Shown here: piece by piece, positions 26,495 through 35,734 of the stretch
Numbering within the stretch: position 1 is the first letter of the stretch
Layout of the letters: every line of letters starts with the position of its first letter
Assembly: GCA_040218415.1 (NCBI GenBank)
Contig: JAVJRN010000034.1
Location: 17,636 to 81,635 of the forward strand
Direction: 5' to 3'
DNA: 64,000 nt
Source of the DNA: JAVJRN01 sp040218415
GTDB taxonomy: Bacteria; Bacteroidota; Bacteroidia; Cytophagales; Cyclobacteriaceae
Program-made: the position numbers and the translations under genes
The notes under the pieces: model-generated
Database searches by the model: none
The model's input: the letters and a program-made list of their open reading frames with translations, nothing else
What the model was told of the DNA's origin: nothing

Positions 26495-29400
26495 ATGTTT
26501 GATATTATAAATAAAGGAATTGCCAAGGTTTTTGGAACAAAATCAGCGAGAGACCTAAAGGAAGTAACTCCATACGTTGAAAAAATAAATACTATTCATA
26601 AGGAGCTTACGGGCATTTCAGACGATCAGTTAAGAGGTAAAACAAGTGAGTTGAAAAGTCAGATCAATGAGCGCTTAAAAAGCATTGACACTCAACTTTC
26701 AGACTTGCACAACAAAATTGAAGAAGACTCTTCTTTAGAGATTTCCGAAAAAGAAAATATTTTCAACCAAATTGATGAGCTCGAATCTGAGAGAGATAAA
26801 GAGTTGGAAGTAGTCCTGTTAGAACTTTTGCCAACGGCATTTGCAGTGGTCAAAGAAACAGCTCGTCGATTGGCCGAAAACAAGCAACTTGAAGTCGAAG
26901 CAACCTTGTGGGATAAGGAAATAGCTGCAAAAAAATCAAACGTTGAAATAAAGGGTTCAACGGCTATCTGGCATAATAAATGGGATGCCGCTGGCACCCC
27001 TGTAGAATGGAACATGGTTCACTATGATGTTCAGCTGATAGGTGGTGTGGTGCTTCATCAGGGCAAGATTTCTGAAATGGCCACAGGTGAAGGTAAAACA
27101 CTAGTTGCGACGCTTCCAGCCTATCTCAATGCGCTTGCTGGACGAGGTTTACATATCGTGACAGTGAACGACTACCTCTCAAAACGTGACTCAGAATGGA
27201 ATGCTCCATTATTTGAGTTTCATGGTTTAAAAATTGATTGTATAGATAAACATCAGCCGAACTCGCCAGAACGTAGAAATGCCTACATGGCTGACATTAC
27301 CTATGGCACCAATAATGAGTTTGGGTTTGACTATCTACGTGATAACATGACCAGAGATCCTGAAGAACTGGTACAGAAGAAACATCACTATGCGATGGTG
27401 GATGAAGTAGACTCAGTTTTGATAGATGATGCGCGTACCCCGTTGATCATTTCCGGCCCAGTACCTAGAGGCGATGAACATGAATTCTACGAACTGAAGC
27501 CAAGAATTGCAAAACTTGTAGATGCCCAAAGAAAATTAGTATCCGACTATTTGATCTCAGCGAAAAAAGCGATTAAAGAGGGTAAAGAAGGAGATGCTGG
27601 ACTTCCGCTTTTTAGAGCCTACAGAGGATTGCCGAAAAACAAACCACTGATTAAGTTTTTAAGTGAGACTGGCATGAGGGCTATTCTGCAAAAAACAGAA
27701 AATTTCTATCTGCAGGACAATCAGAAAATGATGCCTGAAGCGGACGATCCACTGTATTTCACTATTGATGAAAAAAACAACAGTATTGATCTTACAGAAA
27801 AAGGGATTGACCTGATCACCGGAGAAGGAGAAGACACAAGCTTTTTCATACTTCCTGACATTGGAAACGAAATTGCCAATCTTGAAAAAGAAAATATAGC
27901 AGAAGAAGAAAAACTTAAAAGGAAAGATACAGTCATTCAGGACTATAGTATAAAGGCTCAGAGAATTCACTCTGTCAATCAGTTGCTTAGGGCTTATTGT
28001 TTGTATGAAAAAGATACAGAATACATTGTTGTAGATGATAAAGTTAAAATTGTCGATGAACAAACAGGCCGAGTGATGGAAGGTCGGAGATATTCTGATG
28101 GTCTTCATCAATCCATCGAGGCGAAAGAGAATGTGAAAGTGGAGGATGCCACGCAGACCTATGCAACCATCACACTTCAGAATTACTTTCGAATGTACCA
28201 CAAACTTGCAGGAATGACCGGTACGGCAGAAACAGAAGCCGGCGAGCTGTGGGATATTTACAAGTTAGATGTAGTTGTCATTCCTACCAACAGACCCATC
28301 CAAAGAGACGACAGAGAAGATTATGTTTATAAGACCATTCGAGAGAAATTCAATGCTGTTGTAGAAGAGGTCGTGGAAATGAGAAAATTGGGAAGGCCTG
28401 TATTGGTTGGTACTACCTCGGTCGAAATCTCTGAGCTTCTCAGTAGAATGCTCAGTATTCAAAACATCAAGCACCAAGTATTGAATGCCAAACAACACGC
28501 CAAAGAAGCGGATGTCGTGGCAGAAGCGGGTAAACCTGGCACAGTAACTATTGCCACTAACATGGCTGGCCGTGGAACAGACATTAAGCTTACTGATCAA
28601 TCAAAGGCTTCTGGTGGTTTGGCCATTATCGGTACAGAGCGACATGAATCGAGAAGAGTTGACAGACAGCTTAGAGGTAGGTCAGGTCGTCAGGGAGATC
28701 CTGGTTCGTCTCAGTTCTTCGTTTCATTAGAAGATAACTTGATGCGCTTGTTTAGTTCCGACAGAGTCGCAAAGGTGATGGATCGTTTGGGATTGAAAGA
28801 GGGTGAAGTGATTCAGCATAGCATGATTACCAAATCTATAGAGCGTGCACAGAAAAAAGTGGAGGAAAATAACTTCGCGACAAGAAAAAGACTGCTAGAA
28901 TATGATGACGTCATGAACTCCCAACGAGAGGTCATTTATAAACGACGTAAAAATGCCTTGTATGGGGAAAGGTTAGAGCTTGATATTATGAGCATGCTCT
29001 ACGAAACATGTGAAGACCTTGTACTAAATGCTAAAAGTGGAAATGATCTTGATAGCCTTAAACTCAATGCAATCAGTGTTTTGGGTATGGATTTTGGCAT
29101 TGAAAAAGAAGAATTTGAAAAAGGCGATTCTGCTTCGATTTCACAGAGTTTGTATAATGAAGCACTTCAGACTTATAAGCGAAAGAATGCCAATATTGCA
29201 GAAAAAGCATTGCCCCTATTAAAGCAAATCCATCTTCAAAGAGGCGCCACGGTAGAAAACATACTCGTTCCATTTACTGACGGCAAAAAGCAGATAGGTG
29301 TTTCCGCACCACTTGAAAAATCAGTGAAAACGGAAGGGGTCGAAATGATCCGATCCATGGAAAAAATGATCACGCTTGCTATCATTGATCAAACATGGAA

Positions 29401-29842
29401 AGAGCATCTTCGAGACATGGATGATCTGAAGCAATCGGTTCAAAATGCAGTATATGAGCAGAAAGATCCTTTAATCATCTATAAGTTTGAGGGCTTTGAA
29501 CTATTCAAAACCTTCATTGGAAAGGTAAACGAAGAATGTATTTCCTTCCTAATGAAGGCTCAAATACCTGTACAACAAGCCGATGAAGTGCAAGAAGCAA
29601 AGCAGCAACGCGCTGCAAGGGACTACAAAGAATCAAAAGAAGACAGTGGTTCTTTATTAAATAGAGGGCAAGCCAATAGACCTCCCGCTGAAAAAACTGC
29701 TCCTGCAAAAACATTGAAAATTGCAAGTAGAAACCAGCGCGTTTCCGTGCAATATCCTGACGGCACAGTAAAAAAAGATGTAAAATTCAAACAAGTAGAA
29801 GAAGATATCAAAAACAACAAATGCGTATTGATCGACTCATAG
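26495..29842 (+). CDS. secA: Preprotein translocase ATPase SecA
   Basis: Motor that pushes preproteins through SecYEG, 1115 residues against 901 in E. coli. Walker A is EMATGEGKT near residue 200, the DEAD-like box is MVDEVDSVLID, and the second helicase fold has TNMAGRGTDIKL and ERHESRRVDRQLRGRSGRQGD (split over positions 28,640-28,700). Bacteroidota-type insertions account for the extra length, for example residues 50-110 (charged, coiled-coil-like). The C-terminus ends VLIDS and lacks the cysteine-rich zinc motif used to bind SecB in many SecA proteins. The last 22 bp overlap the next gene. Confidence 0.97.
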   Translation: MFDIINKGIAKVFGTKSARDLKEVTPYVEKINTIHKELTGISDDQLRGKTSELKSQINERLKSIDTQLSDLHNKIEEDSSLEISEKENIFNQIDELESERDKELEVVLLELLPTAFAVVKETARRLAENKQLEVEATLWDKEIAAKKSNVEIKGSTAIWHNKWDAAGTPVEWNMVHYDVQLIGGVVLHQGKISEMATGEGKTLVATLPAYLNALAGRGLHIVTVNDYLSKRDSEWNAPLFEFHGLKIDCIDKHQPNSPERRNAYMADITYGTNNEFGFDYLRDNMTRDPEELVQKKHHYAMVDEVDSVLIDDARTPLIISGPVPRGDEHEFYELKPRIAKLVDAQRKLVSDYLISAKKAIKEGKEGDAGLPLFRAYRGLPKNKPLIKFLSETGMRAILQKTENFYLQDNQKMMPEADDPLYFTIDEKNNSIDLTEKGIDLITGEGEDTSFFILPDIGNEIANLEKENIAEEEKLKRKDTVIQDYSIKAQRIHSVNQLLRAYCLYEKDTEYIVVDDKVKIVDEQTGRVMEGRRYSDGLHQSIEAKENVKVEDATQTYATITLQNYFRMYHKLAGMTGTAETEAGELWDIYKLDVVVIPTNRPIQRDDREDYVYKTIREKFNAVVEEVVEMRKLGRPVLVGTTSVEISELLSRMLSIQNIKHQVLNAKQHAKEADVVAEAGKPGTVTIATNMAGRGTDIKLTDQSKASGGLAIIGTERHESRRVDRQLRGRSGRQGDPGSSQFFVSLEDNLMRLFSSDRVAKVMDRLGLKEGEVIQHSMITKSIERAQKKVEENNFATRKRLLEYDDVMNSQREVIYKRRKNALYGERLELDIMSMLYETCEDLVLNAKSGNDLDSLKLNAISVLGMDFGIEKEEFEKGDSASISQSLYNEALQTYKRKNANIAEKALPLLKQIHLQRGATVENILVPFTDGKKQIGVSAPLEKSVKTEGVEMIRSMEKMITLAIIDQTWKEHLRDMDDLKQSVQNAVYEQKDPLIIYKFEGFELFKTFIGKVNEECISFLMKAQIPVQQADEVQEAKQQRAARDYKESKEDSGSLLNRGQANRPPAEKTAPAKTLKIASRNQRVSVQYPDGTVKKDVKFKQVEEDIKNNKCVLIDS

Positions 29843-30321
29843 TAGCTCTTGTCATTATTGTGGCGAGTTGTAAACCTGCCAAAGTAGCGACTTCATCATC
29901 AGGTACAGCGTACAAGGAAGATTTGTCAGTAAATCGTCCGTCAATGGAGCCATTACCTGAAGAACCATTAGATAATGGCTCACAGGAAATTGCGCCTGCA
30001 CCAAAACCGCTAGTTGGGCATATCAAAGCTGAAATGGATAGCATTAACATCCTTATTGCACAAAAAAATGAGTCTATTGATTACATTGGTGGCTTTACCA
30101 TACAGGTTTATACCGGGTTGAACAGAGAAGAAGCCGATCAAGCGTATGAGTTAGCCATGACATTGGATCAAGAATTATCTCCAGAAATAACTTACCGACA
30201 GCCTAGTTACAAAGTAAAAGTAGGACATTATACAAGCCGCTTGGAAGCCAATGAAATATTTCAATCGTTGAAAGAGTATTTCCCCAACGCGCTGATGATT
30301 CCAGAAAGAAAAGCGAAATGA
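29821..30321 (+). CDS. SPOR-domain lipoprotein
   Basis: A 166-residue envelope protein. The N-terminal lipoprotein signal has the lipobox VASC (Cys near 17), followed by a Pro/Glu-rich linker and a C-terminal SPOR-like domain from about residue 95. That domain has YIGGFTIQVYTGLNREEA near its start and YKVKVGHYTSRLEANE near its middle. SPOR domains bind peptidoglycan stripped of stem peptides. It overlaps secA by 22 bp and the next gene by ATGA, so the three genes are translationally linked. Confidence 0.8.
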   Translation: MRIDRLIVALVIIVASCKPAKVATSSSGTAYKEDLSVNRPSMEPLPEEPLDNGSQEIAPAPKPLVGHIKAEMDSINILIAQKNESIDYIGGFTIQVYTGLNREEADQAYELAMTLDQELSPEITYRQPSYKVKVGHYTSRLEANEIFQSLKEYFPNALMIPERKAK

Positions 30322-31511
30322 GCGAGATCATAGAAAAAATAAAAAACCTTTCTAATAAGTTTTTTCCAAAAATTCAAGAAATAAGGCATCACCTTCATGC
30401 CCATCCCGAGCTTTCATTTGAAGAAGTTAATACCGCAAATTTTATTGAGTCTGAACTGCACAAACTTGGTTTTACTGAAACCCAGAGAGTAGCCAACACA
30501 GGCATTTCGTTTATTATCAAAGGAAATGGTAAAAGTGACAAAGTGATAGCGCTTCGCGCTGATATTGATGCATTACCTATTACCGAGGCTAATGAAGTCA
30601 GTTATAAGTCAACGAATACTGGAGTAATGCATGCTTGCGGTCACGATGTGCATACCTCAAGTCTTTTGGGAGCGATCATGATTTTTAAAGAACTACAGGC
30701 TGAGCTTGATGGTGATATCAAAATCATATTTCAGCCCGGAGAAGAGCGTTTGCCTGGGGGAGCTTCTTTGATGATCAAAGAAGGTATTTTGGAAAACCCA
30801 AAACCTACAAAAATTCTAGGGCAGCACGTCATGCCTTTTATCGATTCAGGAAAAGTAGGCTTCCGTAAAGGCATGTATATGGCCAGTGCCGATGAAATTT
30901 ATTTTACCGTGACTGGTAAAGGTGGCCATGCAGCTATGCCTGAAAACTTGGTGGATCCAGTACTCATTACCAGCCATATTATTGTCGCATTACAACAAAT
31001 CATCAGCAGGAACTCAAGTCCAAAAATTCCCTCCGTACTGTCTTTTGGAAAAGTAGTGGCCAATGGCGCCACCAATGTTATTCCGAATGAAGTAAACGTA
31101 GAAGGGACTTTTAGAACGTACGATGAAACATGGCGTACCGATGCTCATATCCGTATGAAGAAAATGGCCGAGGGAATGGCCGAATCAATGGGAGCCACTT
31201 GTCATTTTGAAGTAAAAAAAGGATATCCTCATCTCAAAAATCATCCAGAATATACCCAAACAAACATTGATGCCGCAAAGTCTTACCTCGGCGAAGAGAA
31301 TGTAGAGGAAATTGATCTATGGCTTGCCGGTGAAGATTTCGCATTCTATTCACATCATGTTGACGCCTGCTTTTACCGACTAGGAACGAGAAACGAAGAA
31401 AAGGGAATCGTTTCCGGAGTACACACTCCTACTTTTGATATTGATGAAGAATCCTTAAAAACCGGCATGGGGCTGATGGCCTGGCTTACATTTAATGAAC
31501 TTAAACAGTAA
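30318..31511 (+). CDS. M20-family amidohydrolase / N-acyl-amino-acid hydrolase
   Basis: Zinc- or manganese-dependent hydrolase of N-acyl amino acids (hippurate/IAA-amino-acid hydrolase type), 397 residues and cytoplasmic. The metal and catalytic motifs are HACGHDVHTSS, QPGEERLPGGA, the LGQHVMP His and the late GEDFAFYSHH. A dimerisation domain lies around residues 190-305. The start overlaps the SPOR gene (ATGA) and the end overlaps the convergent membrane gene by 11 bp. The substrate cannot be told. Confidence 0.88.
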   Translation: MSEIIEKIKNLSNKFFPKIQEIRHHLHAHPELSFEEVNTANFIESELHKLGFTETQRVANTGISFIIKGNGKSDKVIALRADIDALPITEANEVSYKSTNTGVMHACGHDVHTSSLLGAIMIFKELQAELDGDIKIIFQPGEERLPGGASLMIKEGILENPKPTKILGQHVMPFIDSGKVGFRKGMYMASADEIYFTVTGKGGHAAMPENLVDPVLITSHIIVALQQIISRNSSPKIPSVLSFGKVVANGATNVIPNEVNVEGTFRTYDETWRTDAHIRMKKMAEGMAESMGATCHFEVKKGYPHLKNHPEYTQTNIDAAKSYLGEENVEEIDLWLAGEDFAFYSHHVDACFYRLGTRNEEKGIVSGVHTPTFDIDEESLKTGMGLMAWLTFNELKQ

Positions 31512-32496
31512 GGTACCTTATCAAGAACACGAGCCCTATACTTACTGCCAAACCAAAAAACACTTTCAAAAGGTCTTTACCCAAGTCTATTAACGTTGGA
31601 TTTTTAACTCCTCCATACGCGAAGTATTTGATCCCTATTTCCCGTCCAGCGAGTAAGCCTAAGAAAACCCACGTCGTACTCATCGGCACGTTGTTTAGCT
31701 CTTTGAAAAACAACAACACAAACCCATAGGCAAGATCAATCAGCGTAGCTGAACGCACATCTACCGTATTCGTTTTAGCTTTTACAATACTCTGTATGGC
31801 TCCTCCTTTAGTATAAAAAATGTAAGAAAGTAATATGACAAAAATTGACACGGTGGCAATCAAGGTCGGAAGCTCAATTTGACGTGGCAAGTAAACGTAG
31901 ATATTAGCGAAATCCTGAATAAGCCACTGAGACCAAAGGAATCCAGTGGAAATCCATTGTGCTATACTCCACCACTTTATCTCCTTTTCAGTAGGTGTAG
32001 ATTCGGCAAAGCGCTTTTCAAATTTTTTGGCAATCAAAAAATAAATCAAAAGCGCCGCTACAAAAGCAACCAAATAGCCCGACATGGATTTTACAACCAT
32101 GTCGTATAAGTTCTTAGGGTTAAAAAAGGTAAGTATTAAGAAAGAGGTACTTACAGGAATTCCAAACCTTGTGATTGTCAATAAAATTAACGGCGGTATT
32201 AAAAATGGCCATCCAAAACCTTTGATGTCGTCAGGGTTTTTATACTTTGGATTTTCAAAGCCATTAGTCATCGGATCACCAATAAGGCGACCATAAGTTA
32301 CATCTCCATCATTCACATACCAGCCATACACCAGCACAACAACCAAAATAGAACTAGCAAACAGCGATAGCACCCACCAAGGTCTATGTTCGTTTGAGCT
32401 TAGAAAGGTACCTAGTGTTTGGATTACATCGTTCCCCACCACTGAGTATGCGGCAAGTAGAAAGCCTACATACATTACTATTTCTAATTCACCCAT
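31501..32496 (-). CDS. Polytopic membrane protein, PiT phosphate-transporter-like
   Basis: It has 331 residues with about nine membrane helices. GNDVIQTLGTF near residue 22 resembles the GANDVANAFGT signature of PiT (Pit/PiT-1) phosphate permeases, and RFGIPVSTSFLIL near residue 110 resembles the GWPVSTTH part of the second signature. Both are diverged, so substrate is uncertain. It is transcribed away from a Na+/phosphate cotransporter-like gene across a 205-bp gap, which supports a link to phosphate or another oxyanion. Convergent overlap of 11 bp with the M20 gene. Confidence 0.6.
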   Translation of the reverse strand: MGELEIVMYVGFLLAAYSVVGNDVIQTLGTFLSSNEHRPWWVLSLFASSILVVVLVYGWYVNDGDVTYGRLIGDPMTNGFENPKYKNPDDIKGFGWPFLIPPLILLTITRFGIPVSTSFLILTFFNPKNLYDMVVKSMSGYLVAFVAALLIYFLIAKKFEKRFAESTPTEKEIKWWSIAQWISTGFLWSQWLIQDFANIYVYLPRQIELPTLIATVSIFVILLSYIFYTKGGAIQSIVKAKTNTVDVRSATLIDLAYGFVLLFFKELNNVPMSTTWVFLGLLAGREIGIKYFAYGGVKNPTLIDLGKDLLKVFFGLAVSIGLVFLIRYLTV

Positions 32497-32637
32497 TTAA
32501 TGATTGTGCGTTCATAGTTTGGAAGACAAATAAAGATTAAGCAAGTCTTATTATTCAAAAATGACCCATTTTCTTCTCAACACTAAAGATATGATAACAT
32601 GCCCTTAATATTTGTTTAACCTTTTCTAATGTCAATA

Positions 32638-32659
32638 GAATATTATCGAGAATATTATC
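32638..32659. promoter_or_regulatory. Direct repeat in the divergent promoter region
   Basis: Two copies of GAATATTATC with a 2-bp spacer (12-bp period, so on one face of the helix with about one turn). It lies between the two phosphate-transporter-like genes, 42 bp before the plus-strand gene. It is a possible regulator site; the regulator is unknown. Confidence 0.35.
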
Positions 32660-32701
32660 AATGTTAACAATTCAATCATAACCCTCTTCGACCGGTGGCT
32701 C

Positions 32702-33937
32702 ATGAAATATATAGCTTTGCACGCCGTAAAGAGAATGATTAAAGCAGAAGACATAAAAGACATTTCGATAAACTCAAAAAGTTTATTGGCTCGATCGTTG
32801 AAGATTTTTGTGATAATACTCAGCATCTTTATCTTTTTGTTTGCCATACAGCTAATGAGTGGGTCTTTGGCGGTTATTGGTAAAGATTTCGCTAAAGAAA
32901 TCGTTTATGCCACATCCAATCCTTTTATTGGATTATTCATTGGGTTACTGGCTACCGCTATTCTGCAAAGTAGTTCAACAACCACCTCCATGACGGTCGC
33001 AGCGGTTGCCGTAGGTGCTATTTCTTTGCAAGGAGCTATCCCAATAATTATGGGAGCCAATCTCGGAACCACCATTACCAGTACAATCGTTTCGCTTAGT
33101 TTCGTGACTAAATCAAAGGAATTTGAAAAAGCCTTTGCGGCTGGTACAGTGCATGATTTTTTTAATATTTTGATCATCATTATTCTATTCCCACTAGAAT
33201 ATTATTATGGATTATTGTCTTCTGTGAGTTCGTATATTTCCAGCTCGATACAAACGGAAAGCAGTCAATCGATAGCATCTAAGCTCTTCATTAACAACCT
33301 TTTCGATGGTGCGCAGGATTTTTTAATTTCAACAATCGGAGTGGCAGCTACACTCATCATTGCTGTAGTTTTAATCATTGCCATTGTGAAAATCATTTCT
33401 AATCTACTGTACGATCAAATGATTGGAAATAGCAGAAATAGGTTTAAATCTATCATATTCAATACAAGACTCAGATCCTTTGGTTGGGGCTTTTTATTTA
33501 CCTCGATCATACAGAGCAGCAGCCTTACTACCTCTTTGATTGTGCCTTTAGTTGCCACGAAAAAGATTCACCTTACCCGAGCTTTTCAATTTGTATTAGG
33601 CGCGAATTTGGGTACTACCATCACTGCCATTATCGCTGCACTATTCAAAAGTGAGGCGGCTGTGAGTTTAGCGATTGCGCATTTTATGTTCAATTTGCTT
33701 GGCGTTTCTCTTTTTGTATTTATCCCTTTTCTGTCAAAGCTACCCACTTATTTTGCTAACTCTTTGGCCAAACTCGCGGTTAAATATCGCTGGACAGCCT
33801 TTGTTTATATTTTGGTGGTATTTTTCTTACTCCCCTTTACCCTTATCTATTTTAGTAATCGACAGGAATTGACGTACTCAAAACCGAATAATCAAGAGAT
33901 TGTAACGAAGACTACCGCAGATCAAACAATTTACTAG
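32702..33937 (+). CDS. Na+/Pi-cotransporter family protein (NptA-like, no PhoU tail)
   Basis: Inner-membrane symporter, 411 residues with about nine helices. It shows the internal duplication of the Na/Pi family: AILQSSSTTTSMTV with MGANLGTTITST, and IIQSSSLTTSLIV with LGANLGTTITAI. Many bacterial members carry a C-terminal PhoU-like domain; here the chain ends soon after the last helix. An ATG at 32735 is an alternative start. The substrate is probably phosphate, by family. Divergent from the PiT-like gene. Confidence 0.85.
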   Translation: MKYIALHAVKRMIKAEDIKDISINSKSLLARSLKIFVIILSIFIFLFAIQLMSGSLAVIGKDFAKEIVYATSNPFIGLFIGLLATAILQSSSTTTSMTVAAVAVGAISLQGAIPIIMGANLGTTITSTIVSLSFVTKSKEFEKAFAAGTVHDFFNILIIIILFPLEYYYGLLSSVSSYISSSIQTESSQSIASKLFINNLFDGAQDFLISTIGVAATLIIAVVLIIAIVKIISNLLYDQMIGNSRNRFKSIIFNTRLRSFGWGFLFTSIIQSSSLTTSLIVPLVATKKIHLTRAFQFVLGANLGTTITAIIAALFKSEAAVSLAIAHFMFNLLGVSLFVFIPFLSKLPTYFANSLAKLAVKYRWTAFVYILVVFFLLPFTLIYFSNRQELTYSKPNNQEIVTKTTADQTIY

Positions 33938-33975
33938 TCTTAATTCTTTAAATTGTGAGGAATTAAAGAAATTTC

Positions 33976-34314
33976 ATGTCTCTAATAAATAACGTAATCG
34001 ATCGTATCACCGATTATTTAAAGGTAAAAGGTGAAAAATTAAAGCTTGATATCATTGCAAGTGTTTCCAGAATAATGGCCTACGTCATTTCCTTTATACT
34101 CATATTATTAATCGGTTTTTTCTTTTTAGTTTTTGCCTCAATCACCACAGGCGCGCTCATCAATGAGGCCTTGGAAAGTGCCTATCTTGGGTATTTAATT
34201 ATCAGTGGCTTTTATTTAATTGTACTCGTGGTTGTCTTAATGCTTTTGAAAACCCGAAAGATTCAAAATCTTATTGAGAAAACACTTGTCCACCTTAATG
34301 ATGCGGAGTTATGA
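33976..34314 (+). CDS. Phage-holin-family (Holin-X-like) membrane protein
   Basis: It has 112 residues. The N-terminal amphipathic segment is followed by two long membrane helices near residues 35-60 and 68-92, and a charged tail. This is the pattern of the Hol-X / phage_holin_3_6 superfamily, which is common in bacterial chromosomes and not a sign of prophage. There are no phage genes nearby. The ATGA overlap with the next gene shows coupling. Function is probably envelope-related. Confidence 0.65.
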   Translation: MSLINNVIDRITDYLKVKGEKLKLDIIASVSRIMAYVISFILILLIGFFFLVFASITTGALINEALESAYLGYLIISGFYLIVLVVVLMLLKTRKIQNLIEKTLVHLNDAEL

Positions 34315-34667
34315 GCAGAACGAAAGCTTGGCAGAAAAAGATGGACGAGCTTACTGAGAAAGAGAAATCTCTAAGAAGTGAGCTTGAGTTCAGGAGCGGT
34401 AAACTCGAAAAACGAGGTTTGGTTGCTCTTGGCGTTGCTGGCTTAGTCACTGTCGTTATCATAAGCGTTTTTGCTTTCAGGAGTAAAAAAACAAAGGTTG
34501 AATTGAAACCTCAGCCGGTCAATAACACTCCGCCGGTAAAAACAAAAGCTGATCGACGGAGGAACCTTAGTGCCATGATTACGGAAAAAGTAGTTGCAGC
34601 CATCATTACCGTATTAATCAGCAAGTTTCAAAAGGACGCTTTGTCTGATGAAGAAGTGAAAAGTTAA
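34311..34667 (+). CDS. Hypothetical single-pass membrane protein
   Basis: Not recognised. It has 118 residues: a charged coiled-coil-like N-terminus (KMDELTEKEKSLRSELEF), one membrane helix near residues 38-54, then a basic Pro/Lys-rich part and a helical end (MITEKVVAAIITVLISKF). It is coupled by ATGA to the holin-like gene and the two probably act together. It is convergent with the AraC gene, 17 bp apart, with no visible terminator. Confidence 0.6.
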   Translation: MSRTKAWQKKMDELTEKEKSLRSELEFRSGKLEKRGLVALGVAGLVTVVIISVFAFRSKKTKVELKPQPVNNTPPVKTKADRRRNLSAMITEKVVAAIITVLISKFQKDALSDEEVKS

Positions 34668-34684
34668 CCAATACAGAATATGCC

Positions 34685-35599
34685 TTAAGCGTTGATCAGG
34701 CTTTCTCTTCGACGCATTTTTCCTGCAGGTATGCCAAACATCATTTTGAATCTTCTGCAGAAATAAGCGGTATCCTTGTAGCCTACCTCTTTACCTATCT
34801 CTCGAATGCTTTTCTTAGAAGTCCTTAGCAAGTTTACCGCTTCTTCCATTCGCTGGTACTCGATATAATCCTGTGGATTGATTCCAGTAAGCATTTTAAA
34901 ATACTGACCAACATAGTCTTCAGACACACTGGCTACACTAGCTAACCTTTTGTTTGATAAATCTTCACCTAGATGCTCTTTGATAAAAGTGAAGATATCT
35001 ATCAAGCGTGGGTCTTTGAAATAGGTGCTATTGGTGGCAAACTGCTCTACAAACAAATTGAATTTGACAATATGCCGAATCAGCTCTACGACCAACTGCT
35101 CTGAAAGCAACTTGATTAAACGGTCTTTACCGGGATGATTGGTACTGGTCTCAGTATTGATATCAAAAATGAGTTGCTTTATCTTCTCATTATTCTCTAC
35201 CTTGAATGGCGGTATATCTATAGAAGCAAAAAAGTTTACCGAATCGAACGCTTTCGCCTCAAATGACACGTAACTAAAATGCTCTTCTGATTCTGGTTCT
35301 TGACTGTAAGATTTAAAATACTTTTCCTTATTATTTAAAAAATTATCTTTAGAAAGCCTTGTCGAAACGCCAGAACCATAAGTAATCGAAACTTGGCGGC
35401 CACCAGGCACAAAAAAAACCTCTCCTGCACTACATTTTTCTTTTCCCTTGCCAATGCTGAGCGTTCCATTGCCCACTAGCAATAAAGAGTTTTCAATATC
35501 GTAGTTATTTTCAATAGTAACCGGAGAAAGAATATTAATATTCCTAGCCTTGATAAAACGAACGCTTAAGGATTCAATGATGCGATTATAATCTTCCAC
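34685..35599 (-). CDS. AraC-family transcriptional regulator
   Basis: DNA-binding regulator, 304 residues. The N-terminal part has the short cupin-like pattern of an effector domain (VGNGTLSIGKG, then GEVFFVPGGRQVSI). The C-terminal 100 residues hold the two AraC helix-turn-helix motifs: LSNKRLASVASVSEDYVGQYF and the second one in IREIGKEVGYKDTAYFCRRF, followed by PAGKMRR. It lies downstream of the acyl-CoA dehydrogenase gene, same strand, 135 bp apart. The target is unknown. Confidence 0.88.
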   Translation of the reverse strand: MEDYNRIIESLSVRFIKARNINILSPVTIENNYDIENSLLLVGNGTLSIGKGKEKCSAGEVFFVPGGRQVSITYGSGVSTRLSKDNFLNNKEKYFKSYSQEPESEEHFSYVSFEAKAFDSVNFFASIDIPPFKVENNEKIKQLIFDINTETSTNHPGKDRLIKLLSEQLVVELIRHIVKFNLFVEQFATNSTYFKDPRLIDIFTFIKEHLGEDLSNKRLASVASVSEDYVGQYFKMLTGINPQDYIEYQRMEEAVNLLRTSKKSIREIGKEVGYKDTAYFCRRFKMMFGIPAGKMRRRESLINA

Positions 35600-35734
35600 G
35601 GATTAGTTAATATGATTTTTCTTAGAAAAAGAGGATATTTAATTAAATTAATTGCATAAATCTAATATAGATTCTGCCAATAATCAAATATCCCCTTACA
35701 CATTAACAATATTTCGGGTAATTAAAGATTTATA

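Noticed and set aside
33976..34667. Prophage remnant, from the holin-like gene
   Set aside because: Hol-X-like proteins are common chromosomal genes and there is no other phage gene.
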